From contig NZ_CP040094.1 of NCBI RefSeq assembly GCF_013343235.1, positions 3,472,501-3,536,500 of the forward strand: a stretch of 64,000 bases of DNA, in the 5' to 3' direction. A program made the translations under genes and the position numbers. Below, piece by piece: positions 27,658-37,300 of this stretch (positions are counted from its first letter, which is position 1; every line of letters starts with the position of its first letter). The notes under the pieces were generated by a model, which did not search any database, had not been told where the DNA came from, and saw only the letters and a list, made by a program, of their open reading frames with translations. The DNA is from Nostoc sp. TCL240-02 (GTDB taxonomy: Bacteria > Cyanobacteriota > Cyanobacteriia > Cyanobacteriales > Nostocaceae).

Positions 27658-28866
27658 CTAACGATGAGCTAGTGCTTGTTCTTGTCCTTGCAACCAACCT
27701 GCATCATCATTTTTGAAGGGTGAGAGGGCGCGTAAACGTTCTACAATACTGGGCATTACCTCTATCACTCGATCGATTTCGGCTTCTGTGGTGTAGCGAC
27801 AAAGACTGAAGCGAATTGAACCGTGCAAAGTTGTGTAGGGTAAGCCCATTGCCCGCAGGACGTGGGAGGGTTCTAGAGAACCGGAGGTGCAAGCAGAACC
27901 GGATGATGCACAGATACCGTATTTGTTCAATAACAGTAGAATTGCTTCACCTTCGATGTACTTGAAGCCGATATTGGTTGTGTTTGGCAATCTCTGCGTA
28001 ACGTCGCCGTTAACGACACAATCGGGAATTTTAGCTAGTAAAGTTTGTTCGAGGCGATCGCGCAGCTTTCTTTCTCTGGCTGTCGCTTCTTCTAAGTGTA
28101 ACAGTTCTAGTTCCGCAGCTTTGCCCAAGGCGATAATTGCTGGAACATTCTCTGTTCCCGCTCTACGTCCGCGTTCTTGGTGTCCCCCAAGAATAAAAGG
28201 ACGGAACCGAACCCCGCGCCGGATATATAAAGCACCAATTCCTTTTGGCCCGTGCAACTTGTGACCAGACAGGGTTAACATATCCACCGTGCTAGTCTTC
28301 ATATTCAGAGGGATTTTTCCCACTGCTTGCACCGCATCCACATGGAAGATAGCGCCATATTCTTTGACGCGTAACCCAATTTGCTCAATCGGGAAAACCG
28401 TGCCGGTTTCGTTATTAGCATACATAATTGTCACCAAGGCGGTGTTACCCGTCAAGGAAGCTTCTAGTTCATCTAGATCCAGCTGCCCTTGATTATTTAC
28501 TGATAGATAGGTAACACTATAACCTTGGGTTTCTAATTGTTTGCAGACATTGAGTACTGCTGGATGTTCAACTTGGGTAGTGACGATATGTCGCTTTTCT
28601 GGTTGCGCTAACAGTGCGGCTCGAATCGCCGCGTTATCTCCCTCAGTTCCACAACTTGTATAGACAATTTCTGACTCATCGGCTCCCAGGATGGCTGCAA
28701 GTTGTTCTCTTGCGGTTCTCACTGCTTTACCGACTTGCCCACCAAAGGTATGCATACTGGAGGGATTGCCGTAATAATCCGTCAGGTAAGGTAGCATTAC
28801 CTCTATAACTTCTGGGTCTACCTTAGTGGTGGCATTATTATCGAGATAGATGCAGTTATTTTGCAT
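27658..28866 (-). CDS. nifS: NifS, cysteine desulfurase
   Basis: A PLP enzyme that takes sulfur from cysteine for nitrogenase cluster assembly. Landmarks are YLDNNATTKVDPEV at the start, the PLP lysine in TLSGHKLHGPKGIGALY, the active-site cysteine region SSGSACTSGSLEPSHVLRAMG and RRAGTENV. The ATG at 28866 was chosen over an in-frame TTG four codons upstream. 402 residues is typical. It is the third gene of nifB-fdxN-nifS-nifU; a large palindromic repeat lies between it and fdxN. Confidence 0.97.
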   Translation of the reverse strand: MQNNCIYLDNNATTKVDPEVIEVMLPYLTDYYGNPSSMHTFGGQVGKAVRTAREQLAAILGADESEIVYTSCGTEGDNAAIRAALLAQPEKRHIVTTQVEHPAVLNVCKQLETQGYSVTYLSVNNQGQLDLDELEASLTGNTALVTIMYANNETGTVFPIEQIGLRVKEYGAIFHVDAVQAVGKIPLNMKTSTVDMLTLSGHKLHGPKGIGALYIRRGVRFRPFILGGHQERGRRAGTENVPAIIALGKAAELELLHLEEATARERKLRDRLEQTLLAKIPDCVVNGDVTQRLPNTTNIGFKYIEGEAILLLLNKYGICASSGSACTSGSLEPSHVLRAMGLPYTTLHGSIRFSLCRYTTEAEIDRVIEVMPSIVERLRALSPFKNDDAGWLQGQEQALAHR

Positions 28867-28927
28867 TGTTGTCTTCAATTACGAATTAAGAATTATTTAG
28901 GGATTACCAAGAAATAAATTATCCAAT

Positions 28928-28989
28928 CTTGTGGGGTGGACATCTTGTCCGCCTTTAGTCACGGGCGGGCGAGACGCCCACCCCACAAG
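28928..28989. repeat. Large imperfect palindrome between fdxN and nifS
   Basis: Arms beginning CTTGTGGGGTGGACATCTTG and ending CGCCCACCCCACAAG pair over about 26 positions with a short loop. This GTGGGGTGG/CCACCCCAC family is widely dispersed in Nostoc genomes. It may act as a processing or partial termination hairpin within the nifB operon; that is inference. Confidence 0.65.
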
Positions 28990-29005
28990 AAAAGTTGGGT
29001 GTTTT

Positions 29006-29377
29006 TTATTTGGAAGTCCCATAAGCTTCCGCACCCATTGTTTGGGGTTGGCGCTTTTGCAACTGTTCGGAGTATTTCTGCGAATAACAGTTAAACCAAC
29101 GTTCCCAGTAATCTTGTTTATTTGTTAATTTAGCGACTACGCGGTTGTAATTAGCAAACCAGCCTTCCCAGTAATCGCTAGGCTGCTTAACGCAACCGTC
29201 GCAGGTGGGACAACCAGCTTTACACTGAGGCACGGTATGAATGCTACCAACACAATTTGTACAAAGTTCAGGGTCAATCCAGTGCTGTCCGTCAACTACT
29301 TTAACTGCATTTGTGGGACATACAGATAGACAGAGATTGCAGGAAATACACTGGCTAGTAAGAATTTTGTAAGCCAT
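29006..29377 (-). CDS. fdxN: FdxN, bacterial-type 4Fe-4S ferredoxin
   Basis: A 123-residue ferredoxin with two cluster motifs: CISCNLCLSVCPTNAV and CTNCVGSIHTVPQCKAGCPTCDGC. The second has the long insertion typical of nif ferredoxins. It likely passes electrons during cofactor synthesis (NifB) or to nitrogenase. The C-terminal part has repeated DYWEGWF/DYWERWF segments. The gene is uninterrupted, so the fdxN excision element of Anabaena 7120 is absent. It lies about 110 bases after nifB in the same operon. Confidence 0.95.
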   Translation of the reverse strand: MAYKILTSQCISCNLCLSVCPTNAVKVVDGQHWIDPELCTNCVGSIHTVPQCKAGCPTCDGCVKQPSDYWEGWFANYNRVVAKLTNKQDYWERWFNCYSQKYSEQLQKRQPQTMGAEAYGTSK

Positions 29378-29485
29378 GATTTATTCTCCTTTTTTGGGAT
29401 TGGGTATTGGGTACTGGGTATTGGGTACTGGGTACTGGGAAAATTCTTTCTTAATTCCCAGTCCCTAATCCCCAGTCCCTAATCT

Positions 29486-30931
29486 CTAATTCCCTAATTC
29501 CTTAACGTATTGCTCGTAAAACTCTAAAGCAACCTTCTCAATTACGTCGTAAGCTTCAACAGTCTTGATTCCAGCTTCTTGCAATTTTTCTTGAGGACAG
29601 TTACCAATCTTGGAAACTAAAACTGCTTTGCAATCTGCGATCGCTTTCATAATATGCTCAAAGGAAGCTTCTTCGCCGTATCCACCTTGGCAGTATTGGT
29701 CAATTTTGCGATGGCTGACAAAGCGAACTTCGTTTCCACCCACTTCGTAAATTTGGAATTCTTTCGCATGACCGAAGTGTTGGTTAACCAATCCGCCGCC
29801 TTTGGTTGCTACTGCAACTAAAACTTTTGGACTATTGGCAATTTTCTTACCAGCTAGTGCCTTATCTTTAGCTACTTTAAGTTCTTCTTTAAACTTCTCA
29901 ATTCCTTCGTGAACAGTAGCGCGTTGTTCCATGTCATATTCGGGAGCCATTTCCAAGAATTTCTCTTTGGAAAACTCTTGACTGCGGTCTTCTCCCAATA
30001 ATCCGACTGCATCGGCACGGCACTGGCGACAGTGACGCATCATTTTCATGTTACCAGAGCAGTTATCTTGAACTTCTTTGAGTTCTTTAGGTGTGGGGCC
30101 GCGTTGACCGGTTAAACCGAAGTGTGTACCATGTTCTGGTGCAGAAATCAATGGCATGATGTTGTGCAAGAATGCACCTTTCTCACGGATGACTCGATTC
30201 ACTTCGACTAAGTGCTGGTCATTAATTCCGGGAATCATCACGGAGTTAACTTTGCACAAGATATCAGCATCTTTCAGGGCTTGCAATCCTTCCATCTGTC
30301 TTTCATGGAGGATTTTCGCACCTTCAAGACCTCTGTAACGCTTGCGTCTGTAGTGAACCCAAGGATAAATCTTAGCACCGATCTCTGGATCTACCATGTT
30401 AATGGTGATCGTCACGTGATCTATATTTAATTGTTTAATGCGATCGATGTAGTCAGGCAGCATTAAACCATTGGTTGATAAGCACAGCTTAATATCTGGT
30501 GCTTGCTCTGCAATCAACTCAAATGTGCGGAAGGTTTTTTCTGGGTTCGCCAATGGGTCGCCAGGGCCAGCAATTCCCACGACTGTCATTTGGGGAATCT
30601 TGCCACCAATGACCAAAGCTTTGTGTGCAGCTTCTTCTGGTGTTAGCAATTCGCTAACTACTCCAGGACGGCTTTCGTTAGCGCAATCATATTTGCGGTT
30701 GCAATAGTTGCATTGAATGTTGCAAGCAGGAGCAACTGCAACGTGCATCCGGGCATAGTGGTGATGAGCGTCTTCGCTGTAGCAGGGATGTTTAGCAATG
30801 CGTTCTTGGAGCTTTTCGTCCCTTTCCACGGTGGTGCTGGTGGTGCTATCGCAGCCGCAACCACCTGATTTTGCTTGGGTTGGCGATTCCGTAGCGTTGG
30901 AGTTGAGGAGTCGTGTAGACGGTGATGTCAT
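29486..30931 (-). CDS. nifB: NifB, radical SAM FeMo-cofactor precursor synthase
   Basis: NifB fuses two 4Fe-4S clusters with carbide and sulfide into the NifB cofactor. The radical SAM motif lies in [15 protein letters not shown]; other landmarks are [14 protein letters not shown] and [15 protein letters not shown]. The C-terminal 120 residues form a NifX-like domain ([27 protein letters not shown]). The start at the ATG 30931 gives 481 residues, the usual length. The frame stays open for another 59 codons, but that part (to 31108) has no homology I recognise. The mapped promoter-like core at 31290-31318 implies a leader of about 350 bases. Confidence 0.96.
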   Translation of the reverse strand: MTSPSTRLLNSNATESPTQAKSGGCGCDSTTSTTVERDEKLQERIAKHPCYSEDAHHHYARMHVAVAPACNIQCNYCNRKYDCANESRPGVVSELLTPEEAAHKALVIGGKIPQMTVVGIAGPGDPLANPEKTFRTFELIAEQAPDIKLCLSTNGLMLPDYIDRIKQLNIDHVTITINMVDPEIGAKIYPWVHYRRKRYRGLEGAKILHERQMEGLQALKDADILCKVNSVMIPGINDQHLVEVNRVIREKGAFLHNIMPLISAPEHGTHFGLTGQRGPTPKELKEVQDNCSGNMKMMRHCRQCRADAVGLLGEDRSQEFSKEKFLEMAPEYDMEQRATVHEGIEKFKEELKVAKDKALAGKKIANSPKVLVAVATKGGGLVNQHFGHAKEFQIYEVGGNEVRFVSHRKIDQYCQGGYGEEASFEHIMKAIADCKAVLVSKIGNCPQEKLQEAGIKTVEAYDVIEKVALEFYEQYVKELGN

Positions 30932-31289
30932 TGAGTTTCGCAAAAGGTCGGTGGACTTGGCTGCCACTGTGGGAGATGCTGTTGCTACTCTTTCATGCCC
31001 AGAATTGAAGTCGCGTCTTCCACACTGCCTGCAAACCCTTGGGTGAGGGCGACTTGTTTTCAAGTCAGGCAGACGATAGATATCTGATGTTCGGCTGGTG
31101 TGTGTCAACGTTCGGTTCTTGGGTAGAATTTGTGCTTACAGCCGCGACTTCTCTTCACTTCAGGCATGGTGCTATGTCATCCCTCCACTCACCCTTCGCT
31201 TTGTTTTGTTTCAGAGCGTTAGGTGATTGGCGATATAAGATTTATAGCAGCTATCTCCCAGCCAGATGTTGCGTCTCTCTAGGATAGAA
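30932..31289 (-). other. Long nifB leader
   Basis: About 350 bases between the promoter-like core (31290-31318) and the nifB ATG. The first 59 codons upstream are open in the nifB frame, including [14 protein letters not shown], but with no ribosome binding site that I can defend. The sequence could be an untranslated leader with regulatory structure. Confidence 0.4.
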
Positions 31290-31318
31290 TTTATTGGATT
31301 TATTACTTTTGTACTCAA
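31290..31318 (-). promoter_or_regulatory. nifB promoter core
   Basis: On the minus strand TTGAGT (31313-31318) is followed after exactly 17 bases by AATAAA (31290-31295), a plausible -35/-10 pair. The same hexamers with the same 17-base spacing, and about 80 percent identical spacer, occur upstream of nifP at 43231-43259. The match between two nif genes is the main evidence. Confidence 0.6.
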
Positions 31319-31376
31319 ATACTAAAAACCCTAATTCTTCAAGCATTACAAGAATTAAAAAAGTTTTTTTCAGGTA

Positions 31377-31427
31377 GGGGTTCTAGTATTTTTTGGTTGG
31401 GGTTCTAGTGTTTATAGATAGGGGTTC
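31377..31427 (-). promoter_or_regulatory. Three CCCC boxes at 22-bp spacing upstream of nifB
   Basis: On the plus strand GGGGTTC begins at 31377, 31399 and 31421, exactly 22 bp apart. The two gene-proximal boxes extend to GGGGTTCTAGTATTT and GGGGTTCTAGTGTTT. Read in the nifB direction this is ACTAGAACCCC repeated. The same three-box layout occurs upstream of nifP. A binding site for a nif activator such as CnfR is the likely meaning; this is inference. Confidence 0.65.
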
Positions 31428-31429
31428 AG

Positions 31430-31927
31430 GATTTCTTTGTACTCAGCTAAAACTCAATCTCAGCAAGGAATTTAATCTAATTCTAACTGGATTTGAGTTA
31501 TTAAAATGTGTACTCAGATCGCCCTCAATTTCCGTCAAAAGCAAGATATGCCAAGGGGTTGAGGGTGAAAAACTGGAGTAGTCTACATCGTTCTACTCCA
31601 GAAACGTGCGAAATTCAATTCTGTATCTAACATATCATTTTTTTGAGGGTAAAAATGCAATTCATATTTATTTAATTTTTGCTTTGACAATCATATTCAA
31701 TTGTGGTTCTAAGTCTTGTCTGATAAGCGATGTGAGGTAATGAAAATAGGTGTGTTGCTGCATATCATTTTCAAAAAACTTAACTTTTAACTCTTTTTTT
31801 TCATTCCCACAATGAGGAGATGGGTAAGAAACTGTTGGATTTTGTGTTTAAGAGAAACAACAAACTATAATCTAACATGATTGAGCGATCGCAATGAATT
31901 TTCTGAATTGCTCACTACAAACCTTAA
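31430..31927. other. Gene-free region upstream of nifB
   Basis: About 500 AT-rich bases between the nifB boxes and the terminator of the sugar dehydrogenase gene. No supported gene or RNA structure was seen. Confidence 0.45.
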
Positions 31928-31958
31928 CGAAAACCCCCTTCCCAAAACGGGAAGGGGG
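31928..31958 (-). terminator. Terminator of the sugar dehydrogenase gene
   Basis: A perfect 10-bp stem CCCCCTTCCC / GGGAAGGGGG with a 5-base loop, followed on the minus strand by TTTTCGTT, about 25 bases past the stop of the 31984-33612 gene. It is a good intrinsic terminator and also insulates the nifB upstream region. Confidence 0.8.
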
Positions 31959-31983
31959 AAAATTTAAAATCCGGCAAGTGGTG

Positions 31984-33612
31984 CTACTTGACCTCTATAA
32001 ACGAGATTATGTTATCGAAGTCAGCCCCAACGGATTTATAATCACCAGCGCTAAACTCACGGCATCGACCACCAGTTTCATGTTGGCAGACACGTACTAT
32101 GGTACCTGATGGTACACTTAACGAGCTTATAGCGTCATTTCCCACAACCTTTAAGTCACCTTGGTTGGCTTTGTATACTCCTGGAGTTGTAGAAAAAGAC
32201 TGGGAAACTCCAGCAAAATTAGCATCTCTGTAGACCTTAACCACCTTTGCTGACGGCGTGTAGGAGAGCTTGTAGATGGTGCCGCTATAATCATCCGAAA
32301 TTAACAAATTACCTTGTTGATCGACTACCATATCTACGGGTCGCCCCCAGATTTCTTGTGTTCCTGGAACTAGCCAACCGTTGACTAAATCCATCTCCTG
32401 CTCTGGAGCCTTTGTGCTATTGTTCCAGGGAAAGTAAGCTATTTTGTAGCCCGTTTTCTTCTGTCGATTCCATGAACCATGCAGCCCCGCCACTGCCCCA
32501 TTTGAGTACTGGCTGGGAAAGTTAGTATTTTGTAGGAATGTTAGTCCCAAGGGAGCGGAATGGGCTTGGATACCCTTGCTAATCCTGTCCATTGCATTGC
32601 AATTGACCTTGCCATTAGCATTGAACTCATAGTCGCGGTCAAAGGGCATATTGTTCACGCCATTTGAAGTATCAGGATTGGGGTTGCAAAAAGGCCAACC
32701 GTAGTTACCACCATCTCGGACTCGCGTAAACTCCTCTGGTGGGTGGTTGTCCACGTAGGAAGGGATAATCTTACCGTAATTGCCACTGCCATCGTTGAAA
32801 GGATAGGCGATGTTATCTCGATTATTAACAACTACCCAAAGGTCATTTGTGTTAGGCAAGAATGCTAATCCTTCGGCATTACGTAAGCCTTGGGCAAACA
32901 GCCGCCGATTGCCTCCGTCTGCGTTGTATTGGTAAACTGCACCACGCACTGGGTTACTGATAGTATCTTCTTTGCAGGCATTGCAGGTAGAGGCAATGGA
33001 CACATACAGTTTGTGATTGGCATCAAGGGCGATGTTTTTCAGTTCGTGACCATAAGCGCCTTTAAGTTCCCCTGTGCTGCTGTCGGGTAAACCAGTTACA
33101 ACAATTTGACGATTTTTTGCGGTTAAATCTCCAGAGTTGTAGATAAAGCGGTTAATTTGATGAGTTTCAGAGATATAAACGTATGTGGTGTTGTTTATCT
33201 TATGAAACACAATGTCGTGTGGTTTGCGTAGACCCGTTACGAAGTCAGAAATAATTGGGTCTTTGCTGCCATTTGACCGGACAATTAATACTTTATTCTC
33301 ACTGGGTTGTGATACTAGAAGATCCCCATTGGGAGCAACTGCCATAAAGCGAGCTTTGTTTATACGAGCATAAACAGCGATGGAGAAGTTGGGGGGTATT
33401 TTCAAGTAACGGTTAATATTGAAAGGTGCATAGTTCATGCTACTAGGCACTTTCAGCTTGATTTCAACAGACGCAGCAGGCGGTTGGGCCAACGCTGCGG
33501 GGGAAAAAACCTCCAGGGATATTAAACTCGCAACTGAAGGGATCAAACTAACTAGCGACGCAGATAATATGCGTCCGAGCATTGGTATTTGGTTTAGGGA
33601 AAACATAACCAT
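31984..33612 (-). CDS. Secreted PQQ-type sugar dehydrogenase (sorbosone/GSDH family) fused to a beta/gamma-crystallin-like domain
   Basis: Residues 1-42 form a signal peptide ending near ALAQPPA. Residues about 60-440 are a six-bladed propeller of the glucose/sorbosone dehydrogenase family: GDLLVSQPSENKVLIV, KPHDIVFH, AYGHELKNIALD, GLRNAEGLAFLP, GLHGSWNRQKKTGYKIAYFPW and EIWGRPVDMVVDQQGNLLISDD. The last 90 residues have the beta/gamma-crystallin Greek-key pattern (VYRDANFAGVSQSFSTTPGVY, NDAISSLSVPSGTIVRVCQHE, GRCREFSAGDY, FDNIISFIEV), including the N-D-x-x-S-S-L calcium-site style. It probably oxidises a sugar-like substrate in the periplasm; PQQ use and calcium binding are inferred. It is a single gene followed by a strong terminator, and lies in the island between nifB and nifP. 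Confidence 0.85.
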   Translation of the reverse strand: MVMFSLNQIPMLGRILSASLVSLIPSVASLISLEVFSPAALAQPPAASVEIKLKVPSSMNYAPFNINRYLKIPPNFSIAVYARINKARFMAVAPNGDLLVSQPSENKVLIVRSNGSKDPIISDFVTGLRKPHDIVFHKINNTTYVYISETHQINRFIYNSGDLTAKNRQIVVTGLPDSSTGELKGAYGHELKNIALDANHKLYVSIASTCNACKEDTISNPVRGAVYQYNADGGNRRLFAQGLRNAEGLAFLPNTNDLWVVVNNRDNIAYPFNDGSGNYGKIIPSYVDNHPPEEFTRVRDGGNYGWPFCNPNPDTSNGVNNMPFDRDYEFNANGKVNCNAMDRISKGIQAHSAPLGLTFLQNTNFPSQYSNGAVAGLHGSWNRQKKTGYKIAYFPWNNSTKAPEQEMDLVNGWLVPGTQEIWGRPVDMVVDQQGNLLISDDYSGTIYKLSYTPSAKVVKVYRDANFAGVSQSFSTTPGVYKANQGDLKVVGNDAISSLSVPSGTIVRVCQHETGGRCREFSAGDYKSVGADFDNIISFIEVK

Positions 33613-34332
33613 TCTTAACTTTTCTCTAGCCTGGTAGTGATGTATCTCACACGTAACTCTCGGCTAGCCGATTTTTCCGAGAGTCAAAACAAAGATTACT
33701 CAGGGTACTTGTTTTTGAAAACACTTCGTTAAATATCTTTATATAGTGCATATACTGTTATCTTTCCTAACTCATCAAAAAATGGGTGAACCAAGAGTTG
33801 CAAAGAAAGGCATAGCGATCGCTCTTTTCAACTAAAATAGTCCTCAAAACCAACGGAATTATCATCATTGCACATAGCCAAAAAACCTTGTATAGACAGT
33901 CTTACAGCATTATTCCCCTATCAATAAACTAAATTGGTGTTTGAAAAACAGTAAGCGTTCAAGACTTGGTTTTCTCAAAGAATTGATTGAACCTGGTAAA
34001 ATCCGTTTGGTGATTGAGCGCACATATCCCTTGGTATAATTAGTGGCAGCTCGTGGTTATAGCGAGAGTGAATGTGCAGTGGGGAAAATTGCCTAGGTGC
34101 GACCCGTCGTAAACATCGCAGTTAGCAATTGATCTAAAAAACTAATACGAAACCTAATCCCCTTCCTTATGCGGAAACGGGGAAAATTCAAAGTCTCTCT
34201 CCTAAAAGGAGAGAGATTTAGAGAGAGGTTCTTCAAATACCTGTAATATTTCCGCAATAACCCTGAAATCTGGAAACATTACTTAAGTTACTGTATATAC
34301 TCGTAATCAAAATCTCAACAGAAGCGAGTATT
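33613..34332. other. Intergenic region with gene debris
   Basis: About 720 bases between the divergent sugar dehydrogenase and NACHT genes. It holds an alcohol dehydrogenase remnant (33956-34095), a dispersed GACCCGTCGTAAACATCGC repeat (34099-34120) and a hairpin repeat CTCTCTCC/GGAGAGAG (34196-34217). The remainder is AT-rich. The NACHT gene promoter must lie in its last 100 bases. Confidence 0.55.
33956..34095 (+). pseudogene. Zinc-type alcohol dehydrogenase, C-terminal remnant
   Basis: The plus strand encodes LGFLKELIEPGKIRLVIERTYPL, which is the C-terminal signature of medium-chain dehydrogenases (usually LKELIEAGKxxPVIDRTYPL). A stop follows, then after a shift GYSESECAVGKI, resembling the family's final YLESGHAxGKIV. 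No start or cofactor domain is present, so it is a decayed fragment of about 45 codons. Confidence 0.55.
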
Positions 34333-37300
34333 ATGCCAAACTTCTTAGTTATTTGGGGTGTAACTCAGGCCGCCGGGTTGATTTTTAAACCCATTTTGGA
34401 AGACTTAGCCAAGGATGCTGCTAAAGATTGGGCTAAAGATTTATTAAAAGGCATCCCTGGCAATATTTTAGAGAAACTTAAGAAAGAAGACATAGAAATC
34501 GCTGCTGGGAAAGCTTTAAAAGAATTTTTACAACTGGTGCAGGAAGATTTAAAAGGTGGAGAACTTTCTGAAGATGAAATCAAAAAGTATACGCAGCCGA
34601 TAAAGCAATTTCTCAAAGTTCAAGAAGTCAAAGAAATTTTGGGAAATGCCTTTAAAGATAATAATCCAGCTATAGATACTAATAGATTACAAGAAATTTG
34701 GGATAAACTTAATGTTTCAAATCCGTTACCAGATGATTTTAACTGGAAGCGGGTTGCGAAGAAATATCTGCAAAAGGTTAAAGAGATTATTCAAGGTATT
34801 CCTGAACTCAGAGATATTCACGATTCCCAAAATCTGGATAAAATCAAAGACATCTTAGAAGGCAATGCTCAGAAAATTACCACATTTGATTTAGTTAAAT
34901 ATCAAGAAGGAATCCGCGAACGCTATGGCAATCTCAAGTTAGATAGTTTAGATACTAGCGGTTATGCCTATAATGAACTGAAATTATGGCGGATTTTTAC
35001 TGCTCAAAATGTCCGGGAAACTCATCAAGTTTTAGCACAAGTTCACGAACTGCCTAAAGAACATCTGAGACGGCTACGAGAAAACGACCAAGTAGAAGCT
35101 GTTGAATTAGAAGAATTAGAACGCCACAAACGGGTTTATATTGAACAGCCGCTCCATTCTGTTTTAGATGTTGTCAATAAAAAGCAAGATTATAAATATA
35201 TTGTCATTTTGGGCGATCCTGGTTCCGGTAAGTCTACATTGTTGCAATTTATGGCTTTGAATTGGGCTGAGTCACCACTGGATAATGTTATGTCTTTACC
35301 AATTCCCTTGCTAATTGAGTTACGCACTTATATGCGGCGACGGGAAGATAAAGAGTGCAATAATTTTCTCGAATTCTTCCATCAATGTAGTGGTGCAATT
35401 CATCATCTTAATCAGCTTGAAGTAGATAAACAATTAAAAGCTGGTAATGCCTTAGTGATGTTTGATGGTTTAGATGAGGTATTTGACCCTGGTAAGCGAG
35501 AGGATGTAATTACTGATATTCATCGCTTTACTAATGACTATCCTGATGTGCAGGTAATTGTCACTTCTCGGATTATTGGCTATAAACCGCAACGATTGCT
35601 TAATGCTGAGTTTCGCCACTTTATCTTACAAGATTTAGACTCAGAACAAATTCAGGATTTTATCTACCGTTGGCATCAGTTAACTTTTACCGATGCTGTA
35701 GATAAAGTCAGAAAACGGGAACGGCTAAAAAGAGGAATTGCAGCTTCCAAATCTATTGCAGAATTGGCGGGAAATCCTCTGCTGTTGACGATGATGGCAA
35801 TTCTTAATCGGAATCAAGAGCTACCAAGAGATAGAGCCGAGCTTTATAATCAAGCATCGCGGGTACTGCTACATCAATGGGATGTGGAGCGCGTTTTGAT
35901 TGAAGATAAGAGGTTAGACCCTAAGACTATTGATTATAAAGATAAGCAAGCGATGCTGCGTCAGGTTGCTTTTCTGATGCAAACTGGTGATAAAGGTTTG
36001 ACTGGTAATTTGATTAATGAAAATGATTTAGTCAAAGTTCTGACTGATTATCTCAAAACCATAGAATTTGATAAACCCAGAGAAGTTGCAAAGGTGATGA
36101 TTAATCAACTGCGGACTCGCAACTTTATGTTATGTTTCGTGGGTGCGGATTATTATGCTTTTGTGCATCGGACATTTTTAGAATATTTCTGTGCTTGGGA
36201 GTTTGTTTGGCAGTTTAAAGAAACGCAAACGCTGACTATTGAGAAACTTAAGAATGAAGTTTTTGGCAAACACTGGCAAGATGAAAGTTGGCATGAAGTC
36301 TTGCTGCTAATTGCGGGAATGATTGAGCCAAGATTCGTTGGCGAGATTCTTGATTATTTAATGGCACAAGATGGCGAAGAGGAAAAGTTTGTCAATCTCT
36401 TTTTAGCGGCTAATTGTCTTGCAGAGGTGAGAAATCGCTCGGCGATCGCGTCAACTGCTACTAAATTATTTAACAAGCTACAAGACCTAACTAAATATGA
36501 CCTCTGGTACTATTACAACCCTCAGCCACTTAATGGAGAAGAAACTAAGCTAGTACAGAAAATTTGCACTCAAGCAGTCACAGCAATTGCAACGACCTGG
36601 CAAGAATCTCCTAACACCAAAACCTGGCTCAAAGAACGCGCTACCCAGGATGATTACTACTATGTGCGATATACAGCAGTCCAAGAATTAGCGAATCACT
36701 TCAAAGATGACCCCGACACCAAAACCTGGCTCAAAGAACGCGCTACTCAGGATGATGACAATGATGTGCGATATACAGCAGTCCAAGAATTAGCGAAGAA
36801 TTTCAAAGATGACCCTGACACCAAAACCTGGCTCAAAGAACGCGCTACACAGAATGATGATAACCTTGTGCGATATATAGCAGTCCAAGAATTAGCGAAG
36901 AATTTCAAAGATGACCCCGACACCAAATCCATTCTCAAAGAACACGCTACCCAAGATGATAATTGGGATGTGCGACGTACAGCAGTCCAAGAATTAGCGA
37001 AGAATTTCAAAGATGACCCCGACACCAAATCCATTCTCAAAGAACACGCTACCCAAGATGATAATTGGGATGTGCGACGTACAGCAGTCCAAGAATTAGC
37101 GAATCACTTCAAAGATGACCCCGACACCAAATCCATTCTCAAAGAATACGCTACCCAGGATGATAACAATGATGTGCGAATTGCAGCAGTCCGAGAATTA
37201 GCAAATTACTTCAAAGATGACCCCGAAACCAAATCCATCCTCAAAGAACGCGCTACCAAGGATGATGACAATGATGTGCGGATTGCAGCAGTCCGAGAAT

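Noticed and set aside
29006..29377. fdxN excision element
   Set aside because: fdxN is continuous and complete, so no element is inserted.
30932..31108. N-terminal extension of NifB by 59 residues
   Set aside because: The frame is open, but normal NifB length is reached at the ATG 30931 and the extra part matches nothing known.
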